Source: Malania oleifera (taxonomy: Eukaryota > Streptophyta > Magnoliopsida > Santalales > Ximeniaceae). Taken from it: a DNA stretch of 64,000 nucleotides. The position numbers and the translations under genes were made by a program. Below are positions 33,410 through 45,400 of this stretch, one piece after another. The first letter of the stretch is position 1, and every line of letters begins with the position of its first letter. The stretch lies in NCBI RefSeq assembly GCF_029873635.1, contig NC_080423.1:103044991-103108990 (forward strand). The letters run 5' to 3'. A model generated the notes under the pieces. It saw nothing but the letters and a program-made list of their open reading frames with translations. It was not told the DNA's origin and ran no database searches.

Positions 33410-36400
33410 TTAGTCAAAGGGATCAATTCGTGGGTCATGCTCACTCGCCATTGCCATCCCAGTACAAAGGCATGTAGGGCACATGACCTGCAAAATACAA
33501 AGGAGAAAGCATTTTAAACCTTATCATCCTATTTACAGAAAACAAAAAATGAAACTCAACCAGTATGAAGAGAAATTTGGAAGTTTTCAATGACTACTAA
33601 GTGATCTGCATGCTTTGAAGAGGATCAGATTGACAACCCAGGAACCTTAATGCCAAATATCAACTGAGAGAACTTAAAATGATGGTTTTCTAGTTCAGTG
33701 TAAAGCCCCCACATCAGCCCATAAAACCATTAGTTCATTGGGTTGGCAGGAAAACGCAGCTATTCTATCATCTATAAATAAAAAAGTTGATAATTTATGC
33801 AGATAGTAACAGCGAAACCAAATTTTTTCAGGCATCCTACCTTTCCTGACCCCGAACAGCTAGAGCATCTCTCAGTTTTGGGCGGTGAAAGAGGCTGATC
33901 TCCACCGCTAACTGTTGAGACTGCCTCAATAAGAACTTGTGATCCTGTGCTTGAACAGCGAGCACAAGCAAGATATCCTGCATTGATCAGCCAACAGCTC
34001 AAAGTGTAAAGTGTCCATTAAGGCAGTGGCAGTCAAAATTGCATAAATTAAGGACACAACCAAATTTGGCTGGGAAGGAAATGAAAGAGAACTGTAACTT
34101 TGAAAGGCATAACATTCATTCCCCAATCTCAACATGCAACGTCAAGGATTATTAAAGAGGGAAGGATCTAGCAGCAGAGCTAATTGCACATTATAAAAAT
34201 CAGGAACTTTCTACAAGAACCATACAAAGAACTCATAGAAACATTTGGTTGAACAAATTCTCTAAAATGTGCATGGGTAAGGTGAGGTGTTTTAACCCTA
34301 GTGAGGTGAGGCATAGACCATAAGCTTTTTGAGAATTTTATTTCTTGGATTAAACAATATAAATAAATTGTATTTATTTTTAAAAACAAAGAAAAAATAG
34401 TAAAATTAAAAAGTCAAATATAATTTGAAAAAAAAACTACTTGTTCACCATTAAAAAATTAACTTGAATTGACTAAGTAAATCATACCAAGAGATAATTA
34501 CAACATTACAAAGTTAAAATTATTTTCATGATATACGATGCAACTCTCAATTATTTTAGAAAGGTTGAGGTTCAAGAGTTAGAAAGCTTATGTTAGGATA
34601 TTCATTTCATATAAACACTCAGTTAAAATTTCCTAACAAAATCTATCTTGAGATATTCACAAACCAAAAACCTCAACATAAAAGGTGCAAAATGCGTGCC
34701 TCAATGTTTAATGCATTTGCCTTCTCAGGATTTTGTATTTTAGACAATGCATCAAGGCATTATTGAGCTTTTCTTCTTTTGAGGCAAGCCTCGATCAAGT
34801 CTTCTAAAACATCAAGTCAAACTAAAGAAGCATCTCAAAAGAAAATATCAAAACCCACACCAAGTTAAAACTGGCCCTCAAAGGAGATATTCCAAAATGC
34901 ATACCAGTTCCTAGACAATATTTGCATCTTTTATCTTCCTGCTGCTTTACGTTGTTTACTTCAACCACCATTAACGCTGAGATCACCCCAACTGCTCCTC
35001 CAGAGAATGATGCCACAATGGGATCAACCTGACTGAGCATTGCCACAAGTGGGTCGGTACAGGGTAAAAGAACAGACTTAGGGGGTGAAAATCCAGACAA
35101 GACAGCCAGCAGGCTATTGAAATTATTCAATATGGTTGTCTTGACTTTCATTTCCTCAAATAAAATAAAAATAGATATATGATGAACAAACCCGTAAATC
35201 AAATGCTTCCTTCCAATGACTGGATGATGACATTGCTTAGCAGTAAAAAGTGATCAGTGTATTTGCATACATTGACATCTTTGAATGAACAGCTGCTAAT
35301 GTAGTAGGCCAGATAAAAATATAGCATGTGTGCACATTGGTAACACAAGTGCATGCACTTTTCTCCCACTCTTTAATTCTCGTTTTCTTCTTTCTATCTT
35401 TTAAATAAACTGTTGTAAATATAGCAAGACGAACAAAAATAATAAAATATGGGATGTGTGTGCATTGACAAGTGACAGCAGCATGCATGCATCCTTTTTC
35501 CTCTCTTTCTTCTTCCTTTTCTTCTTTCTCTTTTGATTCAAAGAGCTCATAAGAAACAAGTTGGTAAAGCATTAAGAACTAAAACTTAAATTTTGATCTG
35601 AGAGAAGTGATGTTACCATCTACAAAGGTATTTCGCATTTGATCAGAAGACTGGATATTTAACATTGAAGAACAAGGTTATGGGCTATCTGTTGGGGAAA
35701 ACTCAAGCTTGAGTGTTTTCACAGGCCAGAGTGTAAATTGTCATGGTTTTAAGTGATTATTCCTTACATTTTTAATTATTTTCGCATTAATTGTTGTTTG
35801 AAGAAGGACAACTAGATCTTGGGATTCGTGAAACTCCCTTTTGTAGGGCTTTGCACAGACCTATGTAGCACTTGGTCAGCTTTAATTGGAATCTGCTTCT
35901 GTTTGGAGTAGATAAGACCCATCTAGACCATGTGAAAGAGAATCTTTTACTTCAGATAACTAGTAGCACAGAGTCTGTACTATAGTCAACAAAAAATAGG
36001 ATGGACTTATTGGAAAAATCAATGAGCCAGACATCTCTAATCCCACAGCCCATTCAAGACTCTGAATGATCATGGCATCATCAATCAGATATAATCAGAT
36101 TCACCATAAAAAATGGTGTTACAGAAAGGCATAACTATCATATGTTCAGGATTGCTAGGTCCATTAACTGACTGGTCATGAGTTCAAATCCTACTTGGGA
36201 AGATTTGATTCATTCTGATTCTTTAATTCAGAAATTATAGTTCCCACTTTTCTGACCTAGTGACCCCTGTCCAGTGTCCTCCTTAAGTTTCTAAACTAGT
36301 AGAATCATTGGACATAAGAAGAGGGAAGTTAATTGTTAGTTATTATTCCTCACTTCTGTATAGGTGAACTTGCCATACATGTTTATAAGACCTAGTGGGT

Positions 36401-39400
36401 GGTATGCAGCTCTAACAAGTATATACTTCATCAATACCATTTCACTTGCTTCATTTCAAAGTTCCCTTGTAAGTTTTATTTGTTTAGAAACATTGCACTC
36501 GATTCCCCTCCGACATTTTCTCATCATGAGTGTTTTTTCCATGTTTTAGGATGAGTCAAAAGCATACTGTTAAATTTTGACAGCATTGACAAAATATCCA
36601 GAGCAAAGTTTTGATTTGGATTAGAATGTTGGGCAACTAAGAAGCCACATATCCAAAAAGAATAATTTGCAGAAATGAGAATGCTAAGGTGAATGAGTGC
36701 AATAACTCAAAAGGATAAATCAAGGAATGCATACATCTGCAATAAGCAGGGCATAATACCTGTAGAATATAAAAAAAGGGTGTTCAATATGGTTGGATCA
36801 CTTATGAGATAGGCCATGTCATGTGCTAGTTAGGAGCAGTGAGTTGTTAGTGGCAATAGGATAGGGAAGTGTATACTTAAGAGTAACTTCAGACTTTGAG
36901 ATGGTAAGGATTTGACAGCACTCCAACTTGCAGAGGATGTTTCTCCTAAGGCTTGGTTGTTGCTGTTCTTTCAAAATGACTACAAATACACACACACACA
37001 CACACACACACACATTTCGAATTCAAATTCGTAATATTCTTTCAAATAATGTTTTATTCTAATAATTTATTTTGAAAACATTGAGATTTGTTTCCATTTA
37101 ACTATTTGTGCACTCTACATTTTTATATTTAAGCTTGTTTCTTATCATTTATTTTCACCCTCTTTATCATTTATTTATATCATCATTGGCTGGAACCATG
37201 TAAGGCCAAGTTGGAGTTAATATAATTAGAAAAAATAATTCTTTGGAGATGGTTCCTCTTCCCAAGCAAACAGGCTACTGCATGCAATTATATTGTTCAT
37301 TGTGAAATGTGAAGCAGATGCCTATGTAGAAAGATACAAAGCAAGATTGGTTGAACGACGATTTTACCTATGGGACTGATGAGACTTCTGCCCAGTAGCT
37401 AAAATGAATTTCAAGTAAGAGTAACTCTCGTTAGTGGAAAATTTTTGGTAGCATCTTATGCAATTTAACAAGATTGTTGCCTTCCAAGAGACTTGGAATA
37501 AAAAGCCAATGTTCCACCAAGATTTAGTTTGCATACTTCACAATGTTCCGCCGAGATTTGTCTCTCCATTGACATGGTAAAGTATGCAAACTGAAGGCAC
37601 ACATCATCAAATAGAATATCTTTAAGAGGTTCCAAAGGATTATGATGAAGTTTGGAACTAGCCATGTTATTCATTATTTATTTGACATTCACATGGGAGA
37701 AATACAATTCTTATCGTACATGATGATACATGACTGAAAATGAATGAAGGGATGCAAGAACTTGAAAACCCACTAACCAAGGGAAAAAAAAAAAAAAAAA
37801 AGTCAAAATTTAGGAGCCTGGAAGTGCTTTCTTGGGCTAGGCGTTGCCAAAAGTACCTTGATGCCGCCACCCCGACCCCAGCACCCAAAAAAGACATAGT
37901 ATTTAGAACTAGTGACATAGTATTTAGAACTAGTCAGCAATATAGGGGTGTTACTATGGAAGTATGCTGATAGGCCTGGTCATCCCAATGATTAGATGGG
38001 GGAGAATATTGAGGATGATGGGATAAATACAGAGAGATAACAAAGAAACAGATATTGGTTGGCCCACTTGTCTTCCTTTCTCACACTCGGCCTGGAATTA
38101 CATTTTTTATAAGTAGAGTTGGCTATTTATGCATGGACCTGATATTCTTATCTAGATGTTTTTGCATAACGGAAGTCCACATCTGGCAAGCAACTTTTTT
38201 TGGGTAGAAAGAAACCAACCATTAAAAGCCAAAGCCAAGTACATCTTGGAGGAACCAACGTATTAACATCCTCTTGCATTGGAGGTAAAACAACGTTGCA
38301 GAACTGGTAAGCAGAACAGTTATTGCATAAACTAGCCAAAGCATCGGCAACTCTGTTTGCTTCCTTAAAGCTGAAGGAAGACCTTTGCTTGGAAATGATG
38401 AACATTTGAGTTAAATATCAATGCAGATTCAGCAGATCAATTGGCAGACACTCCAATTTCTGTACCACTGTAAAGGATAATTCAGTGATTTTGACAATCA
38501 AGAAACAGCACATGGTTGTGGGGTCAAAAGCGGAATTTGAGCTTAACACCACAGGACACGGAGTTTGCAAGCTTCTATGTCCGCCAATTCTGATAAAAGA
38601 AGTGGGTTTTGAATTGTGCTTCTATCAAACTTTGTTGTCATAAAAAGTGCCAATTCAAATTGATAGGAATTTATCGACGAGAGGCTAGAAGTTAGCTTGT
38701 TTTCTGCAGCATTTGTTTAGTTTAGTGCTTGATGTTTTGCCCAAAAAAAAAAGTAACTTGTAGGGCTTTTCATTCTCTTTCATATACAATGAGATGTGTG
38801 GAATGCACCAGCCTAAGGGAGGGATTTTGAATGACATATACTGCTTCAAAATAATAATGTATTATGCCCATTTTTGGATTTTTTGCATCTTTCAAAATAA
38901 ATATAAATAAAAAGGGATAAGAAGCGCTACAAGTTATTTATGTCTTTTAGTATTATTATTTATTAAGTGTGTTAGTATGTTAATTAGTGAGAGTTAGTAA
39001 GGGTATTATTGTCATTAGAATGTATTTAATTTGTATTATAAATAGAGGGAGAGACCTATCTTCAAGTTATGTCATTCATTTTAATCAAAATCTCAACACG
39101 CTATCAGAGCGTGACCCAACATAAACCCTATTATACTCAGCCATTGATAGAAAACACATTCCTCTCGCTGCCCTTTTCAGATCCACCTCCACCCTTCATT
39201 ATTTCACAAAACCAACCATATAGCCAAAAACAGAACCCTCCGAAGCCTACCACAACAAAACCCCATCCCCAGAAAAGGCCCCATGCACCGCCAAGCACCA
39301 GCAGTGCAGACCCCACATGCCAGCACGTGAGAGAGTTTCCAGCCACCTTTTTCTTTTTGCCTTCCCTCTGCCATGTTCTGATTCCTTCTCTAGACAATAT

Positions 39401-42400
39401 TATCAAGCTGTTGGGCATGTTTTTTGCTAAAAAACCCAACCTTTTTCGACCATGCACTCGTGGTAATCCATCAATATCTGTTCAGTGTTTGTAAAGGCTT
39501 CTTTGTGAGTTTCTTGGAGCAGTGGCCGTGTTCGTAAGTCAAGTTGTGAGGCTGTGGCAGTGCTATATCAGTAGGTGAGTCGTTCACCTCATCCGTGGTT
39601 GTGTCGGTGCTTCACATAGTTTGTGATTGTTAGTTTTTGATTGTTCTTCTTGTTTGACATTGGTATGGCTGCAAGTTTGTGAGTGTTGGGATGGAGTCTA
39701 TGAATCCCAAAAATATGTTTCCTATATCGCTGCCACAAATCACGACTCAAAAGTTGGATGGAAAGAATTATGTTCAATGATCTAAAGATGTTCGGGTTTA
39801 TTTATAAAGATTAGTAAAATCTAACAACTTGCTCCAATCTGATCCTTCTCATGAGAAGAGAAAAGAAGTGTGGATTCAAGAAGATGCCTTGATTGTTTCC
39901 CTCTTGTGGAATTTGATGGAGCCACAGATTGCACGAATGTGTATACATCTAGATATGTGCAAAAAGATATGAGATTATGCCAAACTTCAATACTCTAGTA
40001 ACATTACATTTATGTATGATTTATCCCAGGAGTACTTTTAGTTGCAACAAGGAGATAGGAGCATTGCAGATTATTTTGGAGAGATAAAGCATATTCATGA
40101 GAAGCTTAACGTCGTGCAACCTACAGCTGCTGATATTCGTAAGATGCAGAAGCAGAGGGAGCAGATGACAGTCCTTTGGGTTCTAGCGGGCTTAAGACCC
40201 AAGTTTGAGGCAATCCGGTCCTTGATACTTTGTAGTGCCAAGTTGCCATCATTTGCCGACGTTTATATTCGTGTCCTTCGTGCTTCCTTTAGCACACATT
40301 CTCCTACTCTTGCATCTGGTTATGAGAGGACAACTTTTGCTACACAGAGTGATTCTAGTTCTCTACCAAACAACGCAAAAGTTATCGAGGTGGTCATGGT
40401 GGTAGAGACGGATGAGGTAGAGGCACTCCTCGCAAGTGCACTCATTGTGGACAAAGTAATCATACTATTGAGCAGTGTTGGGATCTCCACGGTAGACTTC
40501 ACGTGATGACAATGCAGCCACCACCAACTCCACACCTTTGGAGCCAAGTGGGGGCAACATACGGTATCCATGTCAGAGGAAGAGTATTCCAAGTTCCAGC
40601 AGTATCAAGTGTCACAACAAGCTTCTCTTCCCATTGCATCTCTTGCCCAATAGGTAATCCCATAGTATGTTTGTCATCCAATACTTCTCGTCCTAGTCCT
40701 TGGGTCAAAGGTATACCTAACTCCTCCACTCTCAATATCCTGCAAATTTACCTTGTGTTACTCTTGCTGATGGATCCACCATTGCAGTCAAGGGAATTGG
40801 GATTGTAAATCCCACTTCTTCTATTTCTCTTCCTTCAGTTTTGCATATTCCCAAATTTATTTTCAATCTTATGTCCGTTAGCAAGATTACTAAATCCATG
40901 AGTTGTTTAGTGATATTCTTCCCTAATTTTGTGGTTATTCAAGATTTGAAAACAAGGAATACAATTGGCAGAGGGCATGAAGCTGGTGGACTTTATCACT
41001 TTGAGCCGCTATCTCCTTCTACCACCTACATTGCAACTACCACACCTCTCGAATTCATTATCATCTTGGTCATCCTTCACTGGAAAAGTTAAAACGTCTT
41101 GTTCCTAATTTGAGCATTGTGTCTAGACTAGATTGTGAGTCTTGTCAGTTGGGAAAGCACCATTGCTTCCTAAGTCAATAAACGGATTGTAAGCCCTTTC
41201 ATGCTAGTTCATTCTAATGTTTGGGATCCTAGTAGAGTTGTGTCCAAGTTGGGTTTCCGATACTTTGTAACCTTAGCTGATGATTATTCAAGAATAACTT
41301 GGCTATATTTGATAAAAGATTGTTCAGAGTTATTTCATGTATTTTGTGCCTTTTTCTTTGAAATAAAGACTCAATTTGGTCTGCCAGTTTGAATACTTCG
41401 AAGTGATAATGCTAAATAGTATTTCAGTGCACAATTCACTGCTTATATGACTCAGTTCGGTATTGTCAATCAATCAACGTGTACCCAAACTCCTCAATAA
41501 AATGGGGTTGCGGAGAGGAAAAATAGACATATCAATCACTTGCACCTTACTTTATCAAATGCATGTACTTAAAGTGTTTTGGAGTGATGTTGTACTTATT
41601 GGTTGCTATATGATCAACAGGATTTCATCCTCTGTTCTTAGTGGTAAAATTATATACTCCATTCTCTTTCCTAATTCACCTTTATTCTCTCTCCCTCCTC
41701 ATATATTCAAGTGTGTCCTTTGTTCATCAACTAACTCCTAGAGTGGATAAGTTGGATCCTCATGCTATAAAATGTGTCTTTATGGGCTACTCATATACTC
41801 AAAAGGGATATCATTGTTATAATCCTGTGTTGCATCGCTTCTTTGTTTCTACCAATGATACCTTCTTTGAGTCTACACCTTACTACACTCAATCCCTAAG
41901 TGCTTCTGAGCTCAATGAGTCTCTTCCTCTACCTAATCTTTCAGATTCTACTTTGTTGTCCTTGCCTAACCAACCATCTAAGTTTCCATGTACTTCGAGT
42001 CCTTCTCATTGTCTTGATCATCTTAATTTGCAAGTGTATTCACGATGGTAGCTCCAAGGAAGAGAGTCCCCTCTAGCTTCTACAACCACGCCTTTGGTTT
42101 CCTCGTCTAATGATCATATTTCCCATGATGTTGATCCTCTCATTGCTGTTCGGAAAGGTAAATGCACATGTACTCAACATCCCATTTCCAACTATGTTTG
42201 TTATGAATACTTATTGCCATCCTATCATTGTTTTATTACTGCTCTGTCATCTACTACCCTTCCTAAATCTATTTTGAAAGCCTTAACCCACTCTGGGTGG
42301 AGGAATGCTAAGGTTGAAGAGATGAATGCTTTACAAGACAATGGCACTTAGAACTTTGTATCTCTTCTTCCTGACAAGTCTATGGTTGGTTGTCACTGGG

Positions 42401-45400
42401 TTTACATTGTGAAACTCAACCTTGATGATTATGTGGCTCGTCTAAATGCCCATCTTGTTGCTAAGGGGTATACTCAATTGTATGGTTTGGATCATTCAGA
42501 CACTTTTTCTCCGGTTGCCAAACTTACATCAGTACGTCTATTCATCTCCTTGGCTACTACTTGTCACTGACCTCTACATTAGTTAGATGTGAGGAATGTC
42601 TTCTTGCATGGTGACCTTGAGGAGGGGGTCTATATGGAGCAAACACCTGGGTTTGTTACTCAGGGGAAGTCAGGCTTAGTGTGTCAGCTCAAAAAGGCAC
42701 CGTATGGTTTAAAACAGTCTCCTTGAGCTTGATTTCGTTGTTTTGGTGTTGTAGTACTTGAGTTTGGTCTTTGACAATGTGCAGTGGATCATTTTGTGTT
42801 TTATCATTATACTACATCGGATAGGATCCTTCTTGTTGTTTATATGGATGATATTGTTATTACAGGTGATGATGATAAAGGTATTCAAAGTTTCAAACTT
42901 TTTCTACAGACTAAGTTCCAAACCAAAGATTTGGGACCATTGAAATACTACTTGGATATAGAACTATCTAGATCTCGTATGGGAACTATTTTGTCGCAGA
43001 GGAAGTATATTCTTAATCTCTGTTGATTGAAACTGGATTGTTGGAATCTAAACCACTTGCTACACCCATGGATCCTAATAGCAAGTTAGTGTTGGATATG
43101 GTTGATTTGCTACCATAATCCTAGACAATATTGGAGACTTGCTAGAAAGTTGAATTATCTGACAGTCACTCGGTCAAATATATCTTTTGCAACAATAATT
43201 GTGAGTCAATTTCTAGATTCTCCGAGGACAAGTCATTGGGATGCAGTAACTCGCATCTTGAGATATCTCAAAGGTACACCTAGGTCTTTTATATCTTGAT
43301 CATGGTCACAAATTCACAATCATATCCATGGATATACAGATGCAGAATGGACTAGATCGCCATCTGAGCAGAGATCCACAACAAGGTATTGTATCTTGGT
43401 TGGTGGTCATTTGGTTTCTTGGAAGAGTAAAAAACAAATTGTGGTGGTGAGGTCAAGCGCTAAATCAGAATATAGAGCTATGGCTCACACTACTTGTGAA
43501 CTTGTTTGGTTGAAGAACATGTTGGAAAAATTAGGTTTTTCACGTTCTCAACCTATGAAGTTGATGTGTGATAATCAAGTTGCTCTTCATATTGCCTCCA
43601 ACTTGGTCTTTCATGATCGGACAAACCATATTAAAGTTGATTGCCACTATGTTTAGGAGAAACAAGTGCAGAAGCTCAAAACTACCGCTTATGTGATGTC
43701 TGACATGCAGTTTTCTGATTTGTTTACCAAAGCTTTGAGGGTGCTCCTGTTAAATTTATTTGTAACAAGCTAGGAGCATATGACATTTATGCTCCAGCTT
43801 GAGAGGCAGTGTTAGAGGTTATTTGTGTCTTTTAGTATTATTATTATTATTGTGTTAGTATGTTAATTAGCGAGAGTTAGTAAGGGTACTATTGTCATTA
43901 GAATGAATTTAACTTATATTATAGATAGAGGGAGAGACCTATCTTCAAGTTAGGTCATTCATTTTAATCAAAATCTCAACTAGAAGAAATTGTATGGCTC
44001 TCAATATTCTTGCTTTATTCTTTCATTGCCCCCACTTCTCACAAGCGTGCACGCATGTTTTTCTCCACAAGAAAACAAAAGCACACTCATATAATCTGTC
44101 AGGATACAAACAGATGATGCTAAAGTGGGAATTAACATTACTTATTCAAGTCCTTGGAAGTTTGAATCTCAGATTTATGGTTATTTCCTTCATAAAGTGC
44201 ATTGTACAGTGGATAACAGGGAGTGTATTTTCTTTTGGGAGGATCATTGGGTGGGGAAGACTCCTTCGGCTAGTACTGTCCCTCATCTTTTTTGTTTATA
44301 AAATCTTCATGACACCCTGATTTCTGCTTTTCTTCTCTTGCAAGAAGATGGGTATTCTTGGAACTTCCATTTTGAGAGAAATCTATATGAGAGAGAGATT
44401 AATGAGATGGTTCTTTTGACTGGGTCGCTCGATTCTTTTCATGTTCAGGGAGTGATAATAGGGTTTGGAGGTTAGATCCTTCTGGGGACTTATCTTGTAA
44501 TTTTTTTTTTTTTCACCTACTTGACTTGTGATTCAACAGCGGATCCTTTTGCTTTGTATCCTTTGATTTGGAAAGCTAAAGCTCCCTCAAAAATAAAAGC
44601 TTCCATTTGGACTGGGATACTTGAAAGAACCAATGATTTGCTTCAAAAGAGAAGACCTAATAAGGCCCTGTCCCCCGACATTTGTGTCCTTTGCATGAGG
44701 AGTGAAGAGACTTGTGCACATCTCTTTCTTCATTGCCCTTTCTAGTTGGCCATTTGGAATAAGTTATCTGGTATATTTGGTGAAAATTGTGTCTGTCCAT
44801 ACACTTTGAAGGCCTTTTATGCCATAACTTTCAGGGGTTTTGGCAAAGGAAAGGATGTGAAAGCTCTATGGCGTTGCATCTTTATGGCTATTTGGTGTGT
44901 TCGGTTGGAAAGAAACAATAGAATATTCAAAGGTGTGGCAACTACTAACAATTTGCTTTGGAGTAGAGTGGTATATCTTGTGTTGCTGTGGGTGTGAGCA
45001 AATGGTTTTTTTTGTCACGTTTCTCCAGGAAGACTTGCAGTGGGCTTGGTCGGCCCTGTTACATTGGGTTTAATTTTCTGTTTAGGTTGCATTCTTCGTA
45101 CCAAGTTTTTATTGATGTAAAGGGAGGATTTTCTTTTCCTTTTCTCTTTCTATTTTTCTGATGTACATTCTTCTCTCTTTTAATACAATTCTTTGTTTAT
45201 CAAAAAAATATAATCTGTAAGGATAACAATATTTCAAGCACTGTCAAGTTGCCATTTGTAGATGGAAATGAAAAAGGCAAGTCAACACAAAAGTAAAACG
45301 AGATGAAAATTCCTTTTGGTTAAGGAGGTCATAGGAAAAGTTATATTTATGTTAAGAACATTATCATTTTTTTTCTACTGAACAACAAAAGGGTAAAAAA

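Larger units (their letters stand above)
38925..43981 (+). mobile_element. Ty1/copia retrotransposon C (5,057 bp)
   Basis: LTRs at 38925-39098 and 43810-43981, flanked by a perfect 5-bp duplication AGAAG (38920-38924, 43982-43986). The 5' LTR now starts CG and the 3' LTR ends CT, decayed from TG and CA. The primer site reads CGCTATCAGAGC (39099-39110). By eye the LTRs differ at about 8% of positions. It lies in ORANGE intron 5, antisense to the gene. Same family as copia A and D: they share the gag start (MESMNPK) and an LTR block ending ATAGAGGGAGAGACCTA. Confidence 0.94.

Noticed and set aside
33772..34002. Single-exon zinc-finger gene on the minus strand
   Set aside because: It is exon 7 of the ORANGE gene read into its introns; splice sites at 33977 and 33841 are clear.
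38148..38405. Functional RNase H gene
   Set aside because: Only the last part of the domain is present, without the first catalytic aspartate, and the tail matches a LINE 3' end.
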